From contig SCHM01000007.1 of the NCBI GenBank assembly GCA_004123355.1, positions 1,116,001 through 1,180,000 of the forward strand: DNA of 64,000 bases. Direction: 5' to 3'. Under the pieces are notes generated by a model, which made no database searches, was not told where the DNA came from, and worked only from the letters and a program-made list of their open reading frames with translations. The DNA comes from Amphirosellinia nigrospora (lineage: Eukaryota; Ascomycota; Sordariomycetes; Xylariales; Xylariaceae). A program made the translations under genes and the position numbers. Shown here one piece after another: positions 36,792 through 46,529 of the stretch (position 1 is its first letter; the number at the start of each line of letters is the position of its first letter).

Positions 36792-39250
36792 CTAAAGGAT
36801 GATAGGATTGGCTATGTCATCAGCGTATCCAAAACGCCTTTTCGTGTCTGCTTGGAGGATTTCCGTCATGTACAGTAGAAAGAGGACAGGGGAGGTGGGT
36901 GACCCTTGTGGGAGGCTGCACTCTAGTGGGAAGGTTCTGTAGTGTGGTCCTCTAGTCTGATCCTCGCTGCGCGCCCAATGAGGAAGGACCGGGTGAAATT
37001 GATCATGGGTGGCGGCCATCCCTGCTGGGTCATTCGTAGGAGTAGCCTCGGGCAGCACTGCGTCGAAAACGCCCTGAACGTCGTTGTGACTAAGTGGCTA
37101 CTTGGCCGCTCTCTAGAGCGTGTTCAATATCGTGTGTCATGCACGCGAGCAGGCCTACGGCCGACCTTTTTGGTAGGGCGCGGCCTGCTGTGGGCTAAGG
37201 ACTTTGTGAACTAGCGATGTCCGGGTTATCCTCCTGGCAAAGAGTCTTTCGAGGCCCTTACCGAGGCAGGAGAGGAGTGAGATAGGTCGCCCTAACTTAA
37301 CGTCTGTGCATCTTTCTTGTTGGGCTTTCGTAGCATAACAATCTCCGCGGTCTTGTATATCCTCGGGAAGTGTCCTGTCCTTAGACACCCCGTGAAGGGG
37401 CTCCGTACATGTTCTTTGATATGTTCCCAGCTTAGCTTGATCAGCTTGACGGAACAGGCGTCGATACCCGGGCAGTGTTCTTGGGCTTTATCGTCGCCGC
37501 CTCTACTTCTTCCATTGAGATATAAGGGTCCCAGGGCAGGTAATCCCTCAGGACCGTCGGTACATCTGTGGGTTCATAGTCGAGGTCGTCTTCCGCTGAG
37601 AAGCGGCCTAGAAGCGCCCTGCGTAGAGCTTGTGCCATGTCCGCAACGTACTCTACCACGAGGCCGTCCACGTTCAGTGGGGTGTTTTCAGATCGGGTTG
37701 CAGTTTGCGCCAACTCATGATCTTGTACATGTCCTGGTCCGATTTGGCCTCGTCGATAAGGAATTGCCAGTAGTTTCTCTTCGCTCTTCTGGCCACTGCC
37801 CTAAAGGCATGTGCTTCTTCGCGGCAGAAGCGTCCCAGGGTCCTCTGGGCGTTCCTGTACGTCCCTAGTGCCTCTGCGCACTCTCCGTTCCACCAGACTG
37901 CATTGTATCCTGTGTTCCGGTTCTCTTTGCCGGCAGCCGCTGGGGCATTGTTTAGCAGGTCTGCTGGCTTCTGCGCCAGCTTGTCGAGTTCGTCCGCCAG
38001 GGAGTGTTCTAATTGTGGGTAGGGCCGGAGTGCCCATTGCAATAGTTTCTTTGAGGTGTGGTTCCTTTAGGTATGGTATCGTCATCTTAAATTGGTCTGG
38101 GGGCGTGTCCTCTCTCGTGGGTAGGACTGTCAAGATTGCTGCGTGGTCGGTCTCGTAGTGTAGCGCGTCATATACTTTCGCCGTAGCAAATGGGATGTTG
38201 GAGAAGGTTATGTCTAATACATTTCCGTCCTGGTGTGTCGGTACCCCGACTTCGCCTATGTAGGCTAGCTTGTGCGTATTCGCCCACCGGAGGATGTCTT
38301 TGCTACCGTTCAGGTGGCCGACGACTCCGGGCTGCTAGACAACGCTTTTGGCGTTCACGTCTCCAGCTATCATGCACTTTGGGTGGGTTGTATCCGGTAA
38401 GGATACGTGTGGTGTCTGAGCCGTCTAGCTCCCTGGGTTGTCTGTAGACGTTCACCGTCATGATGCCATTTACCGACACCCATGTTATGCCCCTTGTGGG
38501 TTTCAGTCTATTCTGTTTGGCCTGCAGCGTGGGGATTTCCTCACGTATGTCATGGCCCTAGGTTTGTCCTCTCCGGTTTCCCAGTTGTCTAGTGGTACAT
38601 ATGGTGTATATCGCGGATGGTTTACTTAGCTTGTTCTCCCCATTCCTTCCGCACCAGGGTTCCTGGATTGGGGCAACGTCGATCTTGTTCTTGTCGCACA
38701 GTTGTAGGAATATGCTAACTGCTTCGGCAGCTCTGGCGCAGTTAGTCTGCGCCACCCAGAGAGTGGCCGGTTGGCCATGCTCTCGGCGACGCCGGTGGCG
38801 TCTATTGGGCCTGCTGGCGTTCTGAATATGCGGCTGTGAGGTCATCAAAGGCGTGGGCGTATGTGTAGTCGGGGTTCGTTAGGCTCCGCCTTGGGCGACT
38901 AGTCACTTGAACCGATGTATCACTGTCTCTCGAGCTGTTCGACGTCTCAAAGTCCATGTCGTCTGTCTGGCTTTCGTCACCGGCCTTTTGGGTGCCATTG
39001 GCGTTCTTCGTTCTGACGGCTAGCCTTTTCCCTTTGCGGGAAGCGGTATTGGACTGCATGCCGGGCCTCGTGCTCGGCTGCAGGCTAGTGTCCTGTGTGG
39101 GTTTTAGGGTGGGGGATGGCGAGGTCTCAGGGCCTGAGGGTTGTCCGGCTGTCCCGTGTGTTGCGATGATCGTGTCCAGCGCCTGGTAGATGTCGTTGTC
39201 GTGCTTTGTTCCGGCATGACTGGTGTCGAGGGGGAGGGGGTATCTTGGAA
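36792..39250 (-). mobile_element. Tad1-type LINE, degraded, 3' part missing
   Basis: A non-LTR retrotransposon on the minus strand. From high to low coordinate: an ORF1-like Ser/Thr-rich region (about 39,240-38,802; DDMDFETSNSSRDSDTS); an apurinic-type endonuclease starting TNCARAAEAVSIFLQLC and IDVAPIQEPWCG (about 38,750-38,650), with GDVNAKSVV and YETDHAAIL (about 38,370-38,140); the linker WWNGECAEALGTYRNAQR (about 37,900); and reverse transcriptase blocks RPISLLSCLGKGLERLF (about 37,250), LPQGSPTSPVLFLLYM and FGYADDIA (about 36,830). Right after the YADD block the similarity ends, so the rest of RT and any RNase H are absent. ORF1 zinc knuckles are also not seen, and ORF1 runs almost straight into the endonuclease, which suggests an internal deletion. 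Stops (for example after GDVNAKSVV) and frameshifts show it is dead. Plus-strand frames such as 37,317-37,868 are antisense shadows. Confidence 0.85.
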
Positions 39251-41050
39251 TTCGTCTAAGTACAACTCCCGTCCTTTCCTCCGCTGCCACCAGCAGGAGT
39301 GCAAACCCACAACCCATTGCCTCAGGCCAGATGTAAAGATGTAAGGCAGCAACCAGCACACCATGTGATCCATCACATACCCAAGCTGCTGGATCAGCAT
39401 CAACAAAACAGCGCCGGCACAATGCAGCCACCTGCACAGTGATGTTGCAGAAGGTCAATTTCAAGGGCCATTGAGACATAATTGAATGAAATCTGCCGGA
39501 TTTCAGAGAATGCAATGCTGGGAATTCCAGTGTCAAGGGTATTCCGTTCATCTCGTGGGATTGGAAAGGTAACTTGGAGTCCTCTCAACAGCAGATGTAT
39601 GCTGACTTTAGCACCTCTGGGCCACCACCACCAAACGGCACCACGTCCGGTTCCTTCCAACTGGTGCTCACATGCAGCAATCCAGGGTACAGCTAGATCG
39701 GTTCAAGGTCATCCCCGATGACTCAAAGGTCACCCCATCTGCTTTGCAGAAAATGATCTACGAGCAGTGCTATTGGTGTGCCCGCTCGACTCTCGATGTC
39801 TTGCCTTGCGCGAAAGCTCACGAAAATATTCACATGAGCCAGAGAGAGTATGTGAGTATCCAAATGAAAACTTTCAAGGCAAGGGAGGACATCTGAGACG
39901 CACTTCGAGGTTAGGGAGCCAAGCTAAACATTGCTCAGTCACAGGCTCGTTCGACGCACTCAACTCCTTATTATCTGTACCGACTCCTTGCTTCCACAAC
40001 ACGGCTTGTCCGACAGCCTCATCGGCTCACTCCGATGTCAGAAAGCTGAGAGAACCATTGCCGCTATTACCCATGAAGGCCAAAGACATCCCATCTGATC
40101 GATGGGGCTGAAGGTATCCCATCCTCGGAATCAGGATCACTACGACGACGCCGACTTAGTTTCTCTCAGCTTTCTGATTGAGTGTCCCCTGTGCTGAAGT
40201 TCAAGCCCGAAGATGGAGTTGAAGCCCAGGGCAAGGGACAATCTATCTCAGTTCCGCCGGGGGACTACGCCCAAGCAGAGCAACATTCCTCTGCTTCATC
40301 TTTGCATATCTCCGAGCTTTGAGCTGAGTTTTGGCAGTGGTCCTGGTAGCCCAGTGCTTTAGAGCCTTAGTCCCATCTGGACTAATTTGGAACAAGTCTA
40401 TGAGACTCAGCTTGACTTCAACTCTTTTAGCTTAGCGTTTCTAACCCAAGGGACCTTCTCCTAAGCGACTATGAATTTCTCTCAGAGGCCCAGGGGGACT
40501 TCTGCTCTTCTTTCGGGTCTCATGATTCCTCTCCTTACCAGAGTCCGCGTTAATAAGGTCATGAATCGGTATGCCTCCTCTCTCGTGTTTTCGCTTCTTG
40601 TGGGTTGCTCAGCAGCGGAGACCAGGGGGGATCTGAGATACATGGCCTCAGCAGCCAGGTCCATCTCATCTTCATCGCTCGAGTTTTCCCGCTGCTCTAG
40701 GCTCTCCTGAGTTCTATATCTTGAGGTCAGTGGTGGAATCCTTTGTAGCTAGATTGCTGGACCCGAATTTTAGAGTAGAGGCAGTTGATAAGGGAGCTAA
40801 TACTAAATAAACCCTCTAGGAATGCCTAGAAGCCGCCCAGAATAGTTAGCGGGTGTTGAAGTCCAAGGCAGCTTTACAAAAGCAAACTCAGGAGAAGCTG
40901 AGAGCTGAGATACTAGAGAAACTTGCCACTGAAAACTTCGGGCTTCCAGTGGGTCAGGCCCTCCAAAAGTCCTACCCCAATCTGGACACAGGCATGACTT
41001 CCTTTTCGCTTCCCTACTATATGCTCCCGAGACTCCTGATAGGCATACTT
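39251..41050. other. Unresolved relic DNA
   Basis: Many mid-size open frames on both strands but no family I can support. Coding-like stretches include 39,660-39,400 minus (FPIPRDERNTLDTGIP), 40,664-40,482 minus (RSENTREEAYRFMTLL) and 40,853-40,990 plus (a possible short coiled coil, LQKQTQEKLRAEILEKL). Some may belong to the upstream part of the LINE or to the LTR fossil next door. Confidence 0.35.
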
Positions 41051-41299
41051 ACCTCTTCCATAGCTTCCTCCGTGGCATCCTCAGGGACAGGAGGTGCTTG
41101 TATTTGTAGAGGGGTTCCTGCTGATGGTGGAATCTCAACTGGTACAGTCGGAGCTTGTCCTCCCCAGTAAGGGAAAGGGGAAGACTGATATTGCCTATAG
41201 CCAGTCTCATGGCTGTCGTGGCTGTAGGATGAGGACTGAGGTACAATCCTATACTCATCGTTATATGATTTGGTCATAATACAGCTGAGCAGCTCGGGT

Positions 41300-42780
41300 A
41301 GGCATGTGCTCAGTTGGTCTAGCGTTTCTCTTGGCCTCCATTGAAGGGAAAAACATGCTTTTTAGATAGGCCTGCTCCCAAGGCTCCAACCAGTCACTCT
41401 GAGGAGTATTGCAATGTGGCGATATGTGTGTTCTCTTGCCGCATTTGAAGCATGCCTTGGGGTACCGGGGAGTAGAGCTTCTCTACCATTTATAAGGGGT
41501 GTTTGGATTGCTCTCGAGGTGGCATAGGATTCACTGAGGTTATTCTCCAATGATTGCGGTTGGTAGGCGGGGGGCTGAGCTTGAGTCGCCGCAGGAGGTT
41601 ATCAGGGATACCCTCGGTTCTGAGCTGATGGGGTTGCTTGCAGGGGCAAAAGTCTTTGGGGTGTAGGTAAACCAGGCCGAGAGTTTGTAAGCAATGAACC
41701 ATATGACTAAGGTCAGGCTGTGGATTGTTGAGTGTACGAGGTGCATCTCTAGGCCCGATTCGTTTCAAAAGGCCTTGAGTATAAGTATAATAAGTAGCAA
41801 GGCCCTCATCCTTGCCTTGTGTTAGACGCTTCAGCTCATCAGTGGGCTGATACACCTCTTCGTCCACCAATTGTGCGGGGTATCGATCAGCCAGCAACTG
41901 CTCAAGCTTCCAGGTCACGTCCATGAACCTAGATCTCTCAATGATGTTGCAAACTTTCGCTGTGCTGTCAATGAATGAACGAGGCTGCTCTGCCCTCGCA
42001 CAGCATGTCGATGGCTTGAATCACCTGAGAGACATGAGACATCACCCAGTATACCCAGCCCAAGTGAACTCCTATCCGAGTCTCGACAGCCAGCGAGCTG
42101 CTGAACCCTCTCCTGAGAATTTCCCACAATGACTCAAGTCCGGCACAATCATATCTGTGTGACGGCCAGGAAGGTTAGAAGCATTGTTCAGATTAGGGTG
42201 AGGAGGGGTTCAGTGTAGGCGTCCGCTGCATTGTTCACGGGTGGTTGACTAACGTGAGGAAAGGTGCCCTGAGCTCCTGTGGGTGGAAAACCAGCTCCAT
42301 GCGGTGGTGGCGGAGGCATGCTACCCCAAGAATACTGTGACATTGCATAAGTCTCAGGTCTGTTGTAGGGGTTTAGGTACACACCTAGCCAAGAGACAGG
42401 GCCAGTATCCTAGGTGTATAATGGCCAGAAAGGGCTAGGGCATGGATCTGAGGTCTGGTAGCAGGACGAGTCTGTGGTCGAGCCAGTAGAGGAGAACCAG
42501 CATCAGCAGCCACATGCTTAGAGAGTTGACCACGCCGTCCAGTGGGGTGTTCAGGTAACTTGTCAGCAGCCAGGCTGCCTGTCTCAGCTTGGTGTCGTTT
42601 AGGAGGAGACTTGGATGAATCGGCTTGAGCTTCTTTTGTCGGTGGCATCTCATTGGTCATAATAACGCGTGGGTCTAGGTGTATAACGTCAGAGGGAGTG
42701 TCGGGGTCATGTCGACTCAACAATTTGAGGAAGCCGCTCTTCTGCACGGTGGGTTCGAGGGAACGCCTAAAAGTCTCAGT
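41300..42780 (-). mobile_element. LTR retrotransposon fossil, gag region
   Basis: Minus-strand pieces of a Gag protein: a proline-rich N-terminal part (PPPPPHGAGFPPTGAQ, about 42,300), a capsid-like helical part (DVTWKLEQLLADRYPAQL, LKRLTQGKDEGLATYY, about 41,920-41,780) and a CCHC zinc knuckle (CFKCGKRTHISPHC, about 41,430). A Pro/Gln-rich stretch follows toward 41,050. The element is broken in several places. No protease, reverse transcriptase, integrase or flanking LTR was recognised, so copia versus gypsy cannot be decided. Confidence 0.65.
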
Positions 42781-43043
42781 TAAGTTAGAGAAAGTAAGCT
42801 ACACAGAAAGATGCTTGGATTGGTGATCCTCATGTGGAATGCTCAACGAGGACAGCCACTTAGCCAGACGTAACGTATCAGCTTCCAAAGTTTCAGTTGC
42901 TGGTGGACGAGGGGGGGAAGTGACCGAAGTGACCGAACGTGGCTAGTTTGATGTTTATCTACCAAAAGATGATGTCCGCGAATCTGACCTGACTCAATAC
43001 AGGACACTCCTCACCTGGATGATCTATGTTACACTTAACACAC

Positions 43044-43329
43044 TCACAGCCCCACTTTCTCGACCCACCTTTACCTATTCTGTGGCTGTGGCTGTAGTGG
43101 CTGGGATGTGTGGCAGCAGCGCAGTGGCAGTACTGGGCTAGGGCGGTACTAGGCGGTGTGGTGCACAAACCACTTGGTGGGGCACACACAGGTACTTAAT
43201 TAGGTATTACCTGTACGGAGTAGGCCAATGTACTAGTACTTCCTTCTTTCTTTCCTCAAGTAGAATATTAGCTTCCAATATAGGGTAAATTAGGTGTCTG
43301 GACCTTCTGCCTGTGTTGTATCCATCACA
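43044..43329 (+). mobile_element. TCACAGCCCC element, copy 2 (uninterrupted)
   Basis: Matches 23,677-24,172 from TCACAGCCCCA to ATCCATCACA but lacks the nested TGTCACG element. At the equivalent point (about 43,245) it reads ACTTCCTTCTTTC, a natural empty site. Confidence 0.7.
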
Positions 43330-43612
43330 GTGCTTATAAAATCTACAGACACAGAAAGCTAAATTCACTCTGCAGGCAATTGCCTAAGTACTCGCGATTT
43401 AATGGGGTGGGGGACGAGATCTGTGCAGGTGGTCTGTGTGTGGCACTTCATCATCGCAACCCATTTTTTCACCAACCAACCATTCAACACCAACTACCTA
43501 ATTTGCCCTCTGCTTTTCCCCGTCAATCGGCACCAATCCTGAGCCTGGGCATCTCACCACTCTACTACTGCCGGTCAGTTTCACGATAATTAGCACCATA
43601 TCCCCTTACCTC
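43330..43612. other. Repeat-like DNA with TATA-like word
   Basis: Begins GCTTATAAAATCTACAGAC and continues to CAGGCAATTGCCTAAGTACT. The same layout (TATAAAATCTACAGA ... CAGCTGCTTAAATACTCGCG) occurs inside the AGTTACG-ended elements, so this is probably a distant relative without clear ends. No gene. Confidence 0.4.
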
Positions 43613-43614
43613 TA

Positions 43615-43972
43615 CGGAGGTCTGTGTCACTATTGATCATGATCCTTGGCAATGGTGTAAAGTGCAAATGGGGGAGCTCATACACGGTGTAACGGCTTGG
43701 CAAGCAGTGTGTCGGGCCGGCAGTAGTCTATAAAGTCACAGACCACTAACTACGCTATACCGTTAATGCAGATGGACATATCAATCGTTAGCTAGAGCGG
43801 AGTTTAGGGCTTAGCCTAGTAAAGTAAATACCTAGCTAACTTTCTGTTGAGACTGTCGGACTGCTAGCGGCCCGATGAGCTGGTTGCCAAGCCGTCACAC
43901 CGTGTGTGAACTCCCCCATTTGCACTTTACACCATTGCCAAGGATCATGATCAATAGTGACACAAACCTCCG
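43615..43972. mobile_element. Foldback element, about 358 bp, TA flanks
   Basis: Arms of about 90 bases are inverted copies: CGGAGGT-TGTGTCACTATT, GATCATGATCCTTGGC, AAAGTGCAAATGGGGGAG, then TGT(A/G)ACGGCTTGGCAA at the inner end. TA is on both sides. The inner part has no coding content. The inner TGTxACGG word resembles the ends of the 5-bp-duplication elements in this window. Confidence 0.75.
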
Positions 43973-44153
43973 TACCAAGAAGAACATTCGAGAAGAATGC
44001 CCCCTTGCCCCGCGACAGCTCGTCGCCAGCTGACCCAAACCTCTCGTTTCCTTCTACTCGGTCATTACTCTATCCAATCATAATTCCATTACGACTACTC
44101 TATCAGTGCTTCCATGCCATAGCGCCGTACTCCCTGAGTACTCCTTTGCTATC

Positions 44154-45182
44154 ATGGCAAGATCGGCAAAGGCTAAAGGCGGGGAATACCCAGAACAGAG
44201 TGGGTACACCAAAACACTACACTTTTACCCCCAGCCTCTTAGACTCTATGATTTTGCAGTCGATTCAAACAGACAAATAAAATCTTAAAATTAAGGGAAA
44301 AAACACAAACTGTTATTTAGGTGTTATATATTATAGAAACATATTTCAATTTATTTCAATCATTGTATTTGACTGTTTGAATCGACTGCAGAGTAGCAGC
44401 ATTTAAGAGGGCCGGGGTATGTGTGTGGTGTTTTGGTGTACCCACTCTGCCCAGAAGCCTTCAATTATACAGAAATGGTAAGTACTATGTATAATCGCAC
44501 GATCTACTTTATGAGTACTCGGTCTGTGTTAAATACCAACTTGGTCTAGCCTGAGTGGACAGCATATGCAGGCCTCAGCACAGACCTCAGCAAACGCCCG
44601 GGAGGATTGCCGCCGTTCGATGTGGAGGCAAGCTAAATGCGGGGGTGTGCTCGGTAAGTACTCGCTAACTATCTATAGGATAGTATCGTATACATTCCGG
44701 TTGGCGAATGTTTTTGCCGCGTGAAGCTCGATAAGGATGAAGATACTGGCGAAGATATTCTATGTGGCACTACGGTATGTTCTACGATCACTACTCACTG
44801 TACACTACATGAATACTCACGAACGGTTTAAAAAAAAACTTTAGAGCTGCAGGATGGAACAACTTTATTCGCCATGTCGCAAGTCACAAGACTGCTGAAG
44901 GTGACCATCTCATAGTGCCTGGGGTTATGGGAGGCCCCGATGCGGCGGCCCGGCTTGGCGCATGCAGTAAGCAGTAATCTAGGTGGTGCGCTCGCTTTAT
45001 ACTCGATGAGCACTTACCACGTCTTAGAATATTGGCGTGCGCTTGATGCTCATATGAAGGACCCCGAGAACCATGATGCTCCAAAGATCCCTCGTCGCAC
45101 GACAAAGCCTGCTAAGCCTGACTTACAAGAACTGCCTTGGGGTTATCCTCCAGGATATAAAAGTGGCAAGAAAGTTGTATGA
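44154..45182 (+). pseudogene. Candidate multi-exon gene split by a hAT-like MITE
   Basis: With the insertion left out, 44,154-44,477 gives a 21-codon first exon (MARSAKAKGGEYPEAFNYTEM) followed at 44,478 by a 5' splice site GTAAGT. Later coding-like pieces read YIPVGECFCRVKLDKDED and EDILCGTT (44,705-44,777), then after a GTATGT...TTTAG intron WNNFIRHVASHKTAEGDH (44,845-44,900). The Cys-x12-His-x3-His spacing across that junction resembles a zinc finger. Finally EYWRALDAHMKDPENHDA to YPPGYKSGKKV (about 45,025-45,180). I could not join the exons in one frame, so the gene is either broken or mis-modelled. It may be the 5' part of the gene at 45,397. Palindromes GAGTACTC recur in it. Family not recognised. 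Confidence 0.4.
44196..44449. mobile_element. hAT-like MITE, 254 bp, in a candidate exon
   Basis: Ends are inverted copies starting CAGAGTGGGTACACCAAA, with similarity continuing for about 80 bases to GTCGATTCAAACAG. The flanking duplication CCCAGAA is at 44,189-95 and 44,450-56 (7 bp, with the eighth base differing). CAG-GTGGG ends with a 7-8-bp duplication are typical of hAT elements. No transposase. It sits in the middle of a 21-codon candidate first exon. Confidence 0.85.
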
Positions 45183-45396
45183 TTTACGATGTCTATTAGT
45201 GAGCCAAACCTTGCTAAGATGCGTACAATCGCGAGGACACCCGAAGTTTGCAAGCACCGCAAACGTAATAGCTTGGACGGCAAGAAACCTGTGGTTTACT
45301 CTCCGAGTACTTGCTAACTATCGTACTAGTTTGTACTCGAACTCGAAATGAAGAATGCTTGATGTGGGTGAAGTTCAAACCGAGTACTCGTGAACA

Positions 45397-45886
45397 ATGG
45401 GCGAGAAATATTGGGACAACCCTGAGGCTTGGGCAAACTTGGAGGCTACTAGCAGTGCCCCAAAACGCCGAACCACAAACGCGCCGGCCGGTAAGAAAGA
45501 AGCGGAGAAAATGGGCGTGTCCTCATCGAGTACTCACCCTTGTGCACCTAAAGAACGAACTGCCCAACATCCGAAGCCCAACGAAACTATCACCATCACT
45601 GACGATAACACTGGCAATGATACTGATGCTAGTCAGAATACGCATGTGTCCTTAGAGAGCACTCAGCTAGACGGAGCTGAAACCCGCAATTGGAGCCAGA
45701 TCGCTATGCGTTATAGAGAGAAAGGCATGTCCGAGCAAGATGTTATTGACATGTAAGCTGATTTCCATATATCTGCTCACTGAGTACTCACCCAGGGTTT
45801 ATTTTAGTTTTAGAGAACCCGTTGACTCAGACGAACCGACTGAACCAGCACGCAAGGTTCGCAAGACCAGTCAGTACCAAATCTAG
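45397..45886 (+). CDS. Hypothetical protein, two exons, 144 aa
   Basis: Exon 1 is 45,397-45,752, the intron 45,753-45,807 (GTAAGCT ... ATTTTAG, 55 bases, typical for a fungus) and exon 2 45,808-45,886; joined they give 435 bases, exactly 145 codons. The protein starts MGEKYWDNPEAWANLE, has a Lys/Arg-rich then Ser/Thr/Asp-rich acidic middle (ITITDDNTGNDTDASQN), and ends with MRYREKGMSEQDVIDM and a basic tail (PARKVRKTSQYQI). The N-terminus loosely repeats the EYWRALDAHMKD stretch about 370 bases upstream, so it may be the 3' half of one longer gene. GAGTACTC lies in the exon (45,528) and in the intron (45,782). No known family. Confidence 0.5.
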
Positions 45887-46520
45887 ATAGAAAGGGATAT
45901 CTACTCCCTGAGTACTGGCCTTGCAGTATTATCATGAAAATCTAGAATTCGAACAAAAAACCTTCCGAATTGGAAGAATCAACATGCGTAATGTACTATT
46001 AGAGGACTCATTGAGGAGTTGCACTTCGAACTTAGCTATAGTGCATCGCCTAGGTTTTTATGACTCGATGTTTTGAAGGCACGTCAATATCGAGAGAAAA
46101 AACGTTTGAGGTGGATTATGATGGAAACGTGGTATCTACTCGCAGAGCACTCGGCCGGATCTCCCAGCTAAGACTTAGCTTTGTATCGAGTAAATCTGTC
46201 ATGTACTGACCGATTAATCTCTATTATCGTTGTCATTGACTTCAATACTCGTCACGTGTATCTTACACATATATTTCCTATGCATTACGCGTGTATTCCT
46301 AGCTACGGCTAAATGGTTTATCATACATCAATCTATGTACATGCATAAGCGCGGCAATCAAATGTCTCGGAGAGATATCTGGGTATTCTACTAACGTCGC
46401 TCTAAACGCCTCTTCATCGGCATTGACGCCTCCTAGTAGTAGTCTAAGAAAGCCGATATAGAAGGTGACAGCCCGGTATGAGTAGCATTCGTACACCTTT
46501 TATCCCATCCCATGGGTGGC
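45887..46520. other. No recognisable gene
   Basis: Contains two further GAGTACTC-like words (45,910 and 46,145). A 65-codon minus-strand frame (46,496-46,299) reads YPDISPRHLIAALMHVHR but has no recognised family. Confidence 0.4.
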
Positions 46521-46529
46521 TAGCAGTGG

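Noticed and set aside
37317-37868. 183-codon plus-strand open frame
   Set aside because: It is antisense to the LINE reverse transcriptase region, which carries the real motifs on the minus strand.
43687-43905. Separate TGTxACGG element inside the foldback at 43,615-43,972
   Set aside because: The flanking bases continue the same inverted repeat outward, so there is no independent target duplication.
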